From: Pterobdella sp. o SKG-2022
Taxonomy: Eukaryota; Annelida; Clitellata; Hirudinida; Piscicolidae
Assembly (NCBI GenBank): GCA_964035795.1
Contig: OZ038321.1
Location: 8,635,446-8,699,445, forward strand
DNA length: 64,000 nt
Direction of reading: 5' to 3'
The position numbers and the translations under genes were made by a program. Under the pieces are notes generated by a model that saw only the letters and a program-made list of their open reading frames with translations, made no database searches and was not told the DNA's origin. Of the stretch, positions 24,201-53,889 are shown piece by piece (the stretch's first letter is position 1; every line of letters starts with the position of its first letter).

Positions 24201-27200
24201 TCTCAACTACCCAAGCTACCTGGCCTAACAATTTCAAGAATCGTTTCATTCAAACCCAATCTACAGCAATTCATTTGTACTCACTCCATCACTTAGCTGA
24301 ACACCACACATGATTCGATAAATATATTCATTCATCATCCATCCCTCCGAAAAAACAAAAAACTAATTTTTTCAAAGTAATTTTTTTTTGCATTCTTTTA
24401 GAAAAAAAAATAGCGTCAACTATGCTTTTACCAGGAATGAAGCCAAACTGCTTTTTACCTACTTTCACAAAACTTCGTAATCTTTTCGTCAAAAAACCTT
24501 CACGCCCCTTTCATAACGTGCTTTAAAAACTTAATCCCTCTATAACTTTACGCTACAGTTCTCTTATAAATGGGAACAGCTGTACTTTTCTATCAGGGTT
24601 TTCGTTTCCTATATTCAATAAAACTTAATTTTGATGTAAAAAAACAGCCAGGTGCTACTTGAAAATTCCAGTTGGTTCACTGGCCTTGCATACTTCATGA
24701 TCCCTAGTGCTTTCTCCTCCTCGTAGATAGCAAATGAGTTTACAACGCATTCACTATCCCATTCTATTAAGTTGTGTTATAGCAGTTTCTAATGCAATTT
24801 TTCAAAATCTTTTCACAATAATTTTCAGCAACTGCAACTTATCCATTTTGCCAATCATTATCTGCAAGGTCAGACGCCTTTGTCTTCTCATCCTTAATAT
24901 TCAAAAAATAAAATCTCATCATTCCATATTTTTCGCTGTCTAAAAGAAAATTGTATATTAGTGAACATTTATAAACTAAGTTTAGGTGATTCATGACACC
25001 AACTCAAATGTCAAAACCCAACACCAATACATACGCAAGTAGAAAAAACTACAGATAGCAAAAAAAAATACTTTTGATAAGCACAAGCCCCAAACCACCA
25101 ACATCCACAAACACCATCAATATACAATGCCAACCTACGCCAACAGCAAAATTTAAACAAAACCACCATAAAATATACTTATATCACACACAAAACACCT
25201 ACTTGCGCATGGCACAGTATATAAGACCAAGTTTGTATGGCTCATTATTCCACCCCACCAGTGCTATGGTATCATCATCATCCATCCAAGAAGCCTAACG
25301 TCGTATACATAATTAAATCATTAGGATTAGACATTTAAACTAATGGGAACGAAATAATAAAGTTTAATGAAAAAGTAATGAATCAAAATTCATTAAAATT
25401 GCAATCAATATATAGATAAGAAAATTTTATATCCGTTTTTATATTCATTATGCTTAGAGAGGCCAGACTTACTCCATATGCAAGATTTTTACAAATTTAT
25501 ATACTTTTAAACTCAAATTTCATGAATTTCTTTCAAATTATGATGAATCTTTTTCAAAACACGTTTATTCAAAAAAATCAGCAAAAATTTTGGACAAGTG
25601 AAACCTTATTCAATGGGGAATGAACTATGCTGAAGTTACTATACTTTTCTTCACTCCATGTACTAAACCATTTATCAAAACTTTAATCTTCGAAAACATA
25701 ACTCTTGAACCATCCTTTTAATAACTGTTTTTCATCTGAAAAATTTCTCCCTTTAACATGACTTCCTCCCGATGGACTGCCACCTTGTCGTGGTCGGGAG
25801 GCTTGAGCACCTCAGTAACCCTAAGAGCTATGCCGGCGGGAGCGTAGGCTCCTGGCAGGGCCACCCAAGCCAGACAGGTCAAGAGGTAGAAATTGGACTA
25901 AGTGCAGTCTTTTGGCCCTCCAGGTTGGGGCTTTGAACTAGGCTAACAAACCGGCTTTGTAAAAAAAATCTGTTACAGAAACTACAACAAACTCTGAAAA
26001 CTGCTTGGTCCAGGAAGGGTTCTTTTTAACAGAGCCTATGACGCAAGCTGGTGAAAGCCCTCGAGAAGCCAGCGCTGACAACTCTTCTGACGACCAAAGC
26101 CAAAACCAGGATAGAGACCTAGAACATCAGAATTCTACACGAGACAGGCCAGACAGCTCAAGTTTGTCAAGAAATGAAAAGATACAACTTGAAGATTCTA
26201 GGCCTAAGTGAGATAAGATGGACAGGATCAAAAAAAACGCAACTTTTGAGCGGAGACACCATCATCCACTCTGAACAGACTGAAGGCCAATCCTACACCC
26301 ATGGAGTAGCATTGCTGATGATACCCGAAGCAACACGAGCACTGCTGTCCTGAGAGCCTACGTCACCAAGGATCCTCACAGCACGCTTCAATTCAAAGGC
26401 CAAAAAAGTTACCATCATTTAGTGCTATGCCCCTACCAATGTGGTAGCCATTGAAGAGAAGGATGAATTTTACCAACAAGTCCAAGCCACTATAGACAAA
26501 ACACCCAAAAGAGACATGAAAATTCTCATAGGTGACACGAATGCCAAGGTTGGTGCTGATAACACAAACAGCGAACACATTATGGGTAGAGTGAAAAAAG
26601 AAAACTTTTTGTAAAGTTCTGCACCTTCAATGAACTGGTCTTTGGAGGCACCTTGTTTCCCCATAAGACCATCCATAGAACCACGTGGACTTCCCCTGAC
26701 GGCAGGACTGAGAACCAGATCGACCACATCACCATTAGTCGCGAGTGGAGACGAAGCCTGCGTGACGCAGACGCAGCATCAGATCACCCCCTGGTTGTGG
26801 CTGTACTCGAGACCAAGTTGAAGGCCTACAAAGACCAAGCGGCAAGACCATCGCACAAGTACAACGTGCACAGCTTGAAAGTGATATCGGAGACAGAAAA
26901 GTTTAAGATTGAACTGAAAAACAGATTTAGGTGCTTTCCCAACTACCAGAAGAACCAGTTGAAAAACATTGGCACAGCCTTCGAGAGATCTTAACAACCT
27001 GCCAAACAGTTCTGGGCAAGAAAACCAGGAAGCACAAAGAGTGGCTTTCGACAGACACCTGGACACTCATCATTAAGAGGGGGCACCTGAAAGACAAGAT
27101 CAACAGCACGCAAAACCAAGCTGAGTAACACAAATTACAAGCACAGTACTGGAAGAAAAACCGACAGGTTAAACAAAGCGCAAGACAAGACAAAAGAACG

Positions 27201-30200
27201 TACATCGAAGAACTGACTGCAGAAGCTGAAAGTGCTGCAGGCCAGCGGAACATAAAGCGCCTGTATGAGATCACCAGAAGACTTTCCAGCAAAAACAGCA
27301 ACCCAAGCCGGCCTGTAAAGGATAAGGACGGAAACATTATTCTTAGCAAAGAACAGCAGAAAGCACGATGGACGGAACATTTCGAAGAAACGCTTAACCG
27401 ACCAGCATCATCTGTCCCACTTGTCATCCCACCACCTAACAAGCTCCTCGACATCAACACCAACCTTCCCAGCAAGACGGAGATTGTCAAGGTTATGAAG
27501 TCCCTCAAGTCAGGAAAGGTAGCCGGTCCAAATGTAATTACACAGACCTCAACTGGGAACAAAAGCGAGTGCCAGATGACTGGAAAAAAGAACACCTCGT
27601 AAAGCTGCCAAAGAAAGGGGACCTTTCATCTTGCAACAAATGGCGAGATATCATGCTGTAGTCTATTCCCGGCAAAATACTGAGCAGAATCATCTTCGAG
27701 AGACTGAAAAGCGCCTTGGACAAAACACCTCGGGATGAACAAGCAGGCTTCCGACATAATTGCTCATGCACGGATCACATTGCAACCATGAGCATCATCA
27801 TTGAGCAGTCCCTCGAGTGGCAGACCCCCCTGTAGGCAGTCTTTGTCGACTTTCAAAAAGCTTTTGACAATGTTGACCGAGATGTAATCTGGAGACTGAT
27901 GCACCACTACGGCTTTCCACCAAAGTTAATAAGCATCATCCAGCAAATGTACAAAGACGCTACCTGTCAAGTGATCTACGATAGAAAACTAACGTACAAA
28001 CTGGCGTCCATCAGGGCTGTTTGCTCTCAACAATTATTTTCTTGATGGTGGTTGATTAAGTCATGAGGCAGTCCTCAGCAGATCAGAAAACAGGCATCCA
28101 GTAGAACTTCAACAAACAGCTGAAAAACCTAGACTTCGCAGATGACATAAGCCTTCTTTCCCACAAGCAGCAAGATGCGCAAAAGAAACTCTGTCGTGTG
28201 GCAGAAGAAGATGAGAAAACTGGACTTAAAATCAATACTGGGAAAACAAAGGTCATGAGAGTCAACAACAAAAACCAAGATCCAGTGAAACTATATTACG
28301 AGAAAATTAAGGAGATTGACAAGTTTATCTACTTGGGCAGTGTTGTCAACAAAGATGGGGAACAGACAAAGACATCAAAAGCCGCATCAACAAAGCTATA
28401 CACGTTTTCGACACCTTTCGATAAATTTAAAGATCAGTCCGCAATAAGATCAGGATTTTCAACACTAAAGTGAAATCAGTTCTGCTTTATGGCTCAGAGA
28501 CGTGGCGAGTGACAAATACCCTCACCCACAAACTTCAGACATTCACCAGCCGATGCCTAAAAAACATCCTGAACATCAGAATGCCAGAAGTTGCCTCCAA
28601 CGAAGAACTTTGGAACAAGGCAAAGCAAGTCACACCGGAGACGGAAATAAAGAAGCAGAAATAGAGATGGTCCTGGGCATGACGTTAAACTGCACCGAGG
28701 ACAGCGTCTCCAATTTGAGACTGCTTTCCTGTTATAACCTGGATAACAGTAAACTTCGGTAACAGGTATCGACAAACTGATATCCTGGTATCGTTGTCAT
28801 TTGGCTTGGCGGAGGATCATTCTTTATTGACAACGGCAAGGCAAACTGCCCAGGTGTGGGAACGGCGGTTCTTGAAATCCGATAGTTTCAAGTTGGACGT
28901 TAGCTTGGACTGGCAGTTCTATGAAAACTTTGTCCCAACTAAAAATGGCTTTAGCCGACTGCTGTATACCCCAGCTACTGGGACGCCTACAGCAGTATAA
29001 TTTAATATGGATATTATTATTATATTATTATTAAATAAAGATGGATAGGTCATACACTATGCAAGCCTGCAGCCAACATCCCTAGACAGGCCCTGGACTG
29101 GAACCCACAGAAAAGTTTGCCGACTTAAGCAAACCTGGCGGAGAAGCATCGAGGCAGAAGCGAAAGTTACCGAAATGACGTGGGCCTAGCTAAAGAGGAC
29201 CAGCCAGAACCGAGTACGTTGGAGGAGTGTTGTTGTAGTCCTATGCTTCAAAGGATGCAAGAGGAAAAGTTAAAGTAAAACATGACCTGGTGTCATTTGA
29301 AAGTACTGTCTTCTGCATAGAAAATTTCATCCATTGAAGTTTCTTTTTCACTTTCTGTTATAACATCAATCACTATTGAAAATAGTAATGCCGACAAAAC
29401 AGACCATTGATGCACACCGAATGTCACTAAAAACTCTTCAGATAGATCATTTTCAACCTTACTCGAGCCTTAGTTCCATCGTACACGCTGATCACCGTCT
29501 GAACTAAAACTTTTGAAATCCCTTTCTTCCCTACCTCTAATTCTATAACTTTTCTTGGTCCCACGTCAGACACCTTTCCTAGTATAATGAAAATTTACAT
29601 CATAATAAAAAACAATATAAAAGCCATCTGAAGTGTTATTTTTTAATATTTATTTTTATTTAACTTGAAAATAGCGAATCTTTTTAAATACACTTTTTTT
29701 TGAAAAACCGCTTAAATAACTTTTTAACTTTATAAAACAGCATATCTATAGTTACTGAGCTTAGCTGATAAAGTACAAGTTACGAGTAATATTTTTAAAA
29801 GAGTACTAGATATAATGTAGTCCTACCTTTCCATATGACATATTTTGTGGCAGCCAATCGACCAATGTCGTTTCCTTTGTCTGCAAGTCAAGGACACACA
29901 CTAATGGCTGGTATTTTTGACCCAACAACTCCCCCCAATCATCTCTGTATTCGAATTCTGTACCTTCTGACACTGGCTGCTAAAAACCAATTGCAGATAT
30001 TTCGAGTCAATTATTATATTTATAATTTATAAATCATTCGTCGAAGAAACAACAAAAAACAAAAGAAATTACTGTTTCCATTGCTTGTTTGACTGAAACA
30101 TAAAACAACCAACCTCAGTAGACTCAGAACTGGCCTCGGAGAAGTAAGACTTGGCTTTGGCAATCTTTTTCTCAGCAACATACAAGAGATACCTTTCTGA

Positions 30201-32896
30201 GAGTGACCATGAAAATGACCCAAACACACTATCTAATTGTGGATTTATACTTTTGACTATCATAATTTTATTTATATATAATGTTTAATTATTAGGATAA
30301 TTTTTTAACTTCTTCATTGCTCACCATCATCATAGATCCTGCCATGTTTTGTAAGGTTTTCTCCTAAAATCTTCATCTTCAAATTATCTCTGCTCCATAT
30401 CTATTAATAAAAAAATTGCACATGAACCATTAAATATTTAATTATTTTTATGATTTAAAAACTTTGAAAAATCTTTATATATTGGCAATAAATTTGGGAT
30501 AAATAACAAGTCCAAAGTATAAAGTAAAAAATTAGAGTTCTTTGTAATATTATTAATTGAATTTTTGAAAAACTAGTAAAAACGGCAAATACCATAGAAA
30601 TTAATATTCATATATACCTCAATATGCTGAATAGGCTTATCCTCTTTTGTAATTTCAGTCACAACCGCTGTCAACTCCTGTGAAGGTGACACAACTCTCC
30701 ACTTCCTGGTTTATGTAATAATAATATAATAGAATATGAAGCTTTGAGATCAAAGAATAATGATAAATAATAGGTCAAATATGACGTAAGTGTGTTTCAT
30801 AATTTTCAAACTAATTTCATATCATCTATTTGGGATTAAACTACTTTACATCATAGAAGATGATGGTTGATGTGATGCAATGTGGTTTCATGTAGAGGTA
30901 CAACTGACGCGATATTCATTTTCCTTTAGTTACAGAAAAAGCATTTGGTTGCTGATAAGCCTCTTTACATAGCCTTCATTGAGAAAAGATTTTGAAAAAA
31001 TGCCACAGAAAGTGATTTAGTAGACCATGGAAAGGCTGAAAAATTATAAGAACGTATTGTACAATCAACATAAAAAAAAAGTAAAATGCAGAGTGAAAGT
31101 GGGTGATAACAAAAGCATTTGATGTTTTGTTTCAAGGTACCATCTTTAGTCCATTAATTTTTTTTATTGTACTGGAAGTCTTATATATAAAATTTGGTAA
31201 AAGATGTCCTTGGGAGCTCTTGTATACTGATGTATTAAATGGTATATACTCAATCCATAGATGAATTTGTGAAGTCTAAAGCATAGTAATCAAAATAGAA
31301 AAAAAAAGGTTGAAGATGAATATAGGTAAAGCAAAGTTAATGGCCTCTGATTCAAACCTTGATATGTAGAAAAAACCTGGGAACTATGATTGTATGTATG
31401 CCAAGAGTGGATGAGAATGGTATCTACAGTAGCTACTGTGGTAACTGCAAATAATGCATACACAAGAAATGCAGTGGCATAAAAGGTTTTCAACTTCAGA
31501 TCATGACTTTAAGTTTGCTTGCTACTTTAGTACAACATAGCATGTTGAGAATAGATAAGTGAAGAAAGTGATGATGAAGAATAGAAAACTAGTTGTTAAA
31601 AAGTTATGTCATCAGATCTGCTATTGTAATTTACAGGTGATGAATGTAAACTTGCTTCAACACCATGTTTTGAATGTGCCTGGAATAAATTTCACCAACC
31701 TATCTATCTGTACTAATAATTATTTGTCTATTTACCAGAAGCAATATCTATTTAACCTGCATCAGATGCATTGTTATATGTTGTTGAAATGTGGGCTGTT
31801 ATGAAGTTCACATTAAACTGTCTGAAATAAAGCTAACTGACCATCATTTATTGCATATGCAATGCCAGAAATTAATATAACATCATTCTGTATATCTTCT
31901 TCACAATCTTGGCATTATCGATAAACATCGATATTATGGAAAAAAATTGTTGTACATTTATTAGAAAAAAAACTAGAATTTTCTGTAAGTATATCCTTAC
32001 TCTAATACATTAACATTAAGATGTCTCTAAAAAGTTAAACTTGGCATTCAGGATGTTGGGGTAATTCTTTTGATCAACAGTTCGAGGTGGTTCAAACAGG
32101 TAGAGGTTAATGCTTTTTGAACCTTGCAGAGGTAAAAGTTAAAATAACGTTCTAGTAAGAAACCGGGTAAAACCAAAAACATTTGAGATGTGCTTATTCT
32201 TATATATGAACCTCAAAAATAGTCATACATTGTTATTGCAAATACCCTTAAATGCTGTTTATTTCAATAATTCTTTAAGATGTATTTCATAAAAGTCTCA
32301 CTCTAGATAAAATAAAATGGGTTCTAAAAAATTTGATTGATTGATACACATCTCAATAACTGGGATGAAGAATTTCAGGCTTAGATTTTTGATACTACTT
32401 GCATTTTAATTTCAAAATACGTCATTTTAAAGGGAACAAATTTTTATAAACTGCAAGCCCAAGCTAATGTCAAACTTGAAATTATCAAAAAGCAAAGTCT
32501 GCCATTTCCAAACTTTGGCAGTTTGCTTTGTCATTTTCAACTAAGATTCTCCACTAAGCCAAACAACAATGATATCAAAAGATATGTTGGTATCTGATTA
32601 CTGTTATTCAGGCTTTAACAGAATAGCAGCCTATAGTTACAAGCACTAATTTGGATGCAGTTTATATTCATAAATTTGAAAAATAATACAAACTCATTTA
32701 AAACTTTTTGGCATGACACGTTGTCAAAGTTTGGCGGAGTGTGCACAGTTATGAATGATATTTTCTCCAGACAGTTTACATCTGTTCGAGTCCATGTTAT
32801 ATGAATGCAACCTGTTTTTTTGTCTTTATAAGCGTCTTTGATGCTCGAAATGCTGCTAAAACTTTTGTATGCGTCTATAGCGGCCTCTTTTGCCAT
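15290..32896 (-). CDS. APEH: Acylamino-acid-releasing enzyme (acylpeptide hydrolase)
   Basis: A cytosolic serine peptidase of the prolyl-oligopeptidase family that removes N-acylated residues from short peptides. Exons read 5' to 3': 32896-32718 (MAKEAAIDAYKSFSSISSIK), 30705-30618, 30400-30325, 30232-30114 (SWSLSERYLLYVAEKK), 29976-29827, 25294-25203 (ALVGWNNEPYKLGLIYC), 22317-22150 (SGKKLAILDCPQGG), 21292-21198, 21080-21029, 19310-19219, 17770-17659, 17511-17434, 16984-16904 (GGPHS), 16707-16619 (NYRGSYGYGE), 16530-16420, 16354-16275, 16122-16020, 15896-15790 and 15395-15290. Splice phases agree except between 25203 and 22317, where a short exon is missing. All three catalytic residues are visible: Ser in MGGSHGGF, Asp in GEKDRR, His in SSHPLSE. 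About 659 codons were found; the vertebrate protein has about 730. The 32718 donor is a guess. Introns carry LINE and Tc1-like debris. Confidence 0.9.
15745..15786 (-). repeat. L2-type LINE 3' tail fragment
   Basis: Read on the minus strand, CTTTGAACTTTTATGAAAAG then CGCTATATATATA resembles the 3' end of the LINE at 53.9 kb (AAGGCGCTATATAAATACC). It sits just after the penultimate APEH exon. Confidence 0.45.
19090..19165 (-). repeat. 3' end of the ~370-bp repeat
   Basis: Minus-strand fragment with TACTGCTGTACCTGTCATAG, TAACTGGGG and TTGACAGCAGT, ending in the TAGATTATTGGTAC block. It lies in an APEH intron, 145 bp from the exon at 19.2 kb. Confidence 0.65.
20560..20889 (-). repeat. ~370-bp repeat, nearly full copy
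   Basis: It runs from CACTGCTGTAAATGTCAAG (3' end, low coordinate) through CCAACTTGAAATTATCGAAT and GGGCAGTTTGCCTTGCCGTT to ATGCAGGTTATAA and AGACAGTTTCAAT. It lies in an APEH intron. Confidence 0.75.
22782..23480 (+). mobile_element. Degraded Tc1/mariner-like transposase
   Basis: The start, MSRGKKLTREEKAEF, fits the N-terminal helix-turn-helix of a Tc1-like transposase. After frameshifts come KIGMIIGCRKKLFI and, near 23,165, SIFSDEIRLTLGG, matching the widespread V-F-S-D-E-x-x-F-x-L-x-G block with its first catalytic Asp. Stops and shifts are scattered throughout. A possible terminal stretch, GTCGTATAACTTTTCACG, lies near 23,790, but paired inverted repeats were not proven. It lies inside an APEH intron on the opposite strand. 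Confidence 0.55.
23955..24740 (-). mobile_element. LINE reverse transcriptase fragment
   Basis: The minus strand holds KQFGFIPGKSIVDAIFF, the early RT motif (Q-x-G-F-x-P-G-K-S-T-x-D-A-I-F), preceded by GIKFLKHVMK (the YRGIKLL block). Downstream is the C-terminal EEGKTNVSFKSMIKRQCFRL, like G-R-P-x-x-T-W-x-x-x-V-x-x-D. The middle of the RT is missing, so there is an internal deletion. Many stops make it inactive. Confidence 0.5.
25765..25911 (+). ncRNA. Candidate HDV-like self-cleaving ribozyme at LINE 5' end
   Basis: The order of paired blocks matches the double pseudoknot of HDV-like ribozymes. P1 is CCTCCCG (25765-25771) with CGGGAGG (25795-25801), a perfect 7 bp. The P2 5' strand TGGACTGC (25773-25780) faces GCAGTC (25904-25909). 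P3 is ACC/GGT enclosing L3 TTGTCGT (25785-25791). A J4/2-like GGACTAAGT comes directly before the P2 3' strand and offers the catalytic C. The P4 region is long (about 90 nt) and was not fully folded. Such ribozymes are known at the 5' ends of RTE- and R2-type retrotransposons, where they trim the transcript. Confidence 0.55.
28671..29038 (+). mobile_element. Complete ~370-bp repeat with target duplication
   Basis: It interrupts the RTE-type LINE. The flanks AGATGG at 28,665-28,670 and 29,039-29,044 are a target site duplication, and the uninterrupted LINE sequence is seen near 50,045. It begins TCCTGGGCATGACG and ends ACTGGGACGCCTACAGCAGT, followed by an ATT-rich tail. The tail and short TSD fit a SINE-like retroposon, but no tRNA or 5S head was recognised. 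Confidence 0.8.
29285..29600 (-). mobile_element. LINE RT fragment (mid-RT)
   Basis: Minus-strand frames give SVYDGTKARVRL, then GVHQWSVLSALLFSIVIDVI and FYAEDSTF. These match the V-G-V-H-Q-G-S-V-L-S-P-L-L-F and Y-A-D-D boxes of RT, with D to E in the catalytic box. It probably belongs to the same family as the pieces at 24 and 31 kb. Confidence 0.5.
30835..31555 (+). mobile_element. Degraded LINE with C-terminal zinc-finger relic
   Basis: Plus-strand frames contain KHLVADKPLYIAFIEK (the L-Y-x-A-F-V-D-L-E-K box), FSPLIFFIVLEVLY, KRCPWELLYTD (the Y-A-D-D position) and finally CIHKKCSGIKG, matching the C-x-x-W-V-H-K-K-C-S-G-I finger at the end of one LINE family. Stops are frequent. It lies in APEH intron 1. 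Confidence 0.55.
32345..32640 (-). repeat. ~370-bp repeat, diverged copy
   Basis: From CACATCTCAATAACTGGGAT through AACTTGAAATTATC and GGCAGTTTGCTTTGTCATTT to TACTGTTATTCAGGC. It lies near the first APEH exon. Confidence 0.6.
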
Positions 32897-33074
32897 TGCG
32901 TTCAAGAAAGAAATCTGTTTTGCAAGATTTTAAGAATTTATAGATACCTGGTTGAAAATAATAATTTTAATAATCAATAAAATTTATTTTAAACTTTGCA
33001 AAATAAATTTTACTTAGTGATTATCAGTGTTTAGATAAACGGAGTATTTTATTTTGAACCGACTTTTTTAACCA

Positions 33075-33274
33075 NNNNNNNNNNNNNNNNNNNNNNNNNN
33101 NNNNNNNNNNNNNNNNNNNNNNNNNNNNNNNNNNNNNNNNNNNNNNNNNNNNNNNNNNNNNNNNNNNNNNNNNNNNNNNNNNNNNNNNNNNNNNNNNNNN
33201 NNNNNNNNNNNNNNNNNNNNNNNNNNNNNNNNNNNNNNNNNNNNNNNNNNNNNNNNNNNNNNNNNNNNNNNNNN
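33075..33274. other. Assembly gap (200 N)
   Basis: Exactly 200 N, a fixed-size scaffold gap. Confidence 0.99.
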
Positions 33275-33489
33275 AAACACACTTTTAAACATAGATCATG
33301 TTTCTTATTAAAAACATAATCGTGTTTATTGGAATTTATTTAATACTTGAATTATGATTAATATTTGAACTTTGAAACACTAATACTCTATTACTTTTAC
33401 AAAAAAAATTATCAGAACTAATGTAATTTGACCTTTATTACTCTGGTTTATATAAGTTTTAGCAATATAGTAATATATTATAAGCTAAT

Positions 33490-36690
<3,201 letters not shown>

Positions 36691-38200
36691 TAAAAGTTTG
36701 AGATAAAAAGCTAGTTTTTGCTTTTGAAAAATCTGTCAGCTGATTTTTTGAAAACTCATGAAATCAATGTTGACAAGGGGCATCAAAATCTTCAAAAAAG
36801 GCGTTCAATTATCAATTAACATTGAAAAAATTCGGTGGACATAGTGCAATTGGCACATCTAAAACGGGTTTTTTGCTTTTTTTAAATCGTTTTTTATTAA
36901 AAACACAAAATTTTAGATTTTGTTGTTTAATTTTATTAAATGATCAAAATTATATTAATCAACTCGACTTTCAGAAAAAACGGGTAGTTATATAGCAATT
37001 TCATACACTGTAGTTGTTAACTTTTAAATGAGTAAAAAAAGTAAAAATTTCCAAAATTATAAAACTGTTTTATTAACTTCAATAAAATCTTCTAACTTTT
37101 GTAATATAATAATTTAAAGTCTAGCATCCTAATGAAACACCTCAGATAAATCTACTCCTCAATGTTCTAATATAAAACGATAATTGAACATTCTCAAACA
37201 TGTACTGGCAGACTCGATAAGGAGCTCCTAGTAGTACTTAGTTACTAACTTGCTCTTGGAAAAGTCCCCGGACACAGGGTAGAAATACCTCACTTAAAGT
37301 GTTTAAGCTTATTTGGATACCCACTTTCCTCACGGCGTTAGTCAAAGCAAAGTGATTCGAGTGACCTGTTAGGTTGTCTCAACGGGGCTTAGTCGTTTGG
37401 TACTAAAATATTTCTTTTATTGGTATAAATTTAGGCAGGAGAAAGTTTTGAAGTGCCTGGGAATTTATAAAAAATTCTACCTCAACTTGGTAATGTGACT
37501 TAATGTTACGAAAAGCTTCGTGGAATAAATTAAACTCAAATATTTCATTTTAATATTTTAAATTTACGTTTGGCTCAAACAATCGCTAAGTTCAATTTTG
37601 AATTTGATAACGTGTTAAATTTTTAAACAATAAATTTGCGGTATTAACTATTTGAAATTTAGAAACGATAGATACTAGATAAAAATGAATGCGCAAAAAA
37701 CCATCACGTCAAAATCTCATCTTGTCAAGCTGGTAAAAAACAAACTAATCACTGTATTTTGTTCAGTCTCTCTTATACACCTTTTTCTAGATATAAATTC
37801 CATTTTAAAAATTACATTGTGGGATGAGTAACTTTATTCTTTACTAGGGAGAATATCTTATGCGTAAACCAGAAATAGGAAGTTTATCATGTTTTTTATG
37901 ATAGTGAGTTCGTTGATGCAATTGTGAACTAATAGATTTTTGGGCATAATTGAACCTAACTTTTTGATCTTGAGTCAATTTTGAAATGGACACTTCTCTT
38001 TTTAATCCAAACTTTCTTATCGTGGAATTAAAGAAATTTTCATGGAAACTGTTGAAGAAAAGCCTCGTAACTATTGTATAAAAGTATTAAGCGTCTAGTA
38101 CTTTTTGTATTTAATGTTTTTGGCTTTTAAAAAAATCAAAAAATAAACTTATTTACAAGAAAAATTGACCAATCCTAATTAAAAAAAAACTATCATCAAA
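36691..38200. other. Intergenic DNA, with a GC-richer island
   Basis: No exon was recognised. Around 37,190-37,400 the base composition becomes clearly less AT-rich (GGAAAAGTCCCCGGACACAG, CTCAACGGGGCTTAGTCG), without an open frame or tRNA fold that I can see. A GAAAAGCTTCGT motif lies at about 37,510. Confidence 0.4.
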
Positions 38201-53148
<14,948 letters not shown>

Positions 53149-53889
53149 CTTTGATAGTGTAAAAGCTTTTGAGTTCCATTTTAAGATTTGAAACATTTTT
53201 ATCTCTCATGAACAATGATTGTAAATTTGAATAGCTGTATTATGTTATATATTATGGCTGAGCAATTTTGTGCATTTGTGCAAAAATCCTGAGAAACTAT
53301 TATTGATGGCTTGAGAATTTTGTTCAAAAGCATAATCAATTTTTCATCAAAACATTTTTATTGTAAAAAGAAGGAAAATTTATGCTTCAAAAGTTCAACC
53401 AATATGATACATTATTTCTTAATAACGCTTTCAAAGACTTCATGTCTGAATAGTGAGAAAAAAGTGAATTAACCAATTTCTTTTTAATTATTATAAAAAT
53501 TAGTTGCAACTGTCAGTAATATGATACAAATAATTACCTCATTTTTAAAAATTTTCAAGCATGTAGACTTAAATGTTAACTTTGGTTATGAAAACTTAGG
53601 TTAAACTATAGGTTGTTGGGTTGTAGAAGTCTTAAACTGTATTTATATAATATCTTTTAAAATGTAATTCAAAGTTTAATTTTGAAAATTTTATTTTTTT
53701 ACTCAAAAAAAATCTAATGGATTGTTTAAATAAGATGATTGTATCGATAAAAAGTTGAAAAAAATGAAAGTTGTGTGATTAGCTCTTAATATAATGAATG
53801 GAAATCTGTTAAAGATCAAAAATTATTTTTTGATTTTGGTTTTTTACATTTGTCTTTTTTAAGTGATTTTATTTCATCATAAAGTCAAT
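53149..53889. other. Upstream of XPD, no gene seen
   Basis: AT-rich DNA between the first recognised XPD exon and the LINE. The missing first coding exon (ending in AT before a GT donor) and the promoter should lie here or beyond the LINE, but I could not pick them out. Confidence 0.4.

Larger units (their letters stand above)
25765..29285 (+). mobile_element. RTE-type LINE, degraded, with nested repeat
   Basis: After the ribozyme-like 5' end comes an apurinic-type endonuclease: LKILGLSEIRWTGS, YAPTNV, KILIGDTNAKVGAD and TTWTSPDGRTENQIDHITIS. The reverse transcriptase follows: HLVKLPKKGDLSSCNKWRDI, DEQAGFRHNCSCTDHIA, VFVDFQKAFDNVDRD and LDFADD-like residues. Then FIYLGSVVNKDGEQ and SVLLYGSETWRVTN mark the region after the RT. 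Multiple stops and frameshifts disable it. It lies in an APEH intron in opposite orientation to the gene. The 3' part is split by a 368-bp insertion at 28,671-29,038. RTE is my best clade guess. Confidence 0.8.

Noticed and set aside
28794..29000. 68-codon ORF in the ~370-bp repeat
   Set aside because: Other copies of the repeat do not keep the frame.
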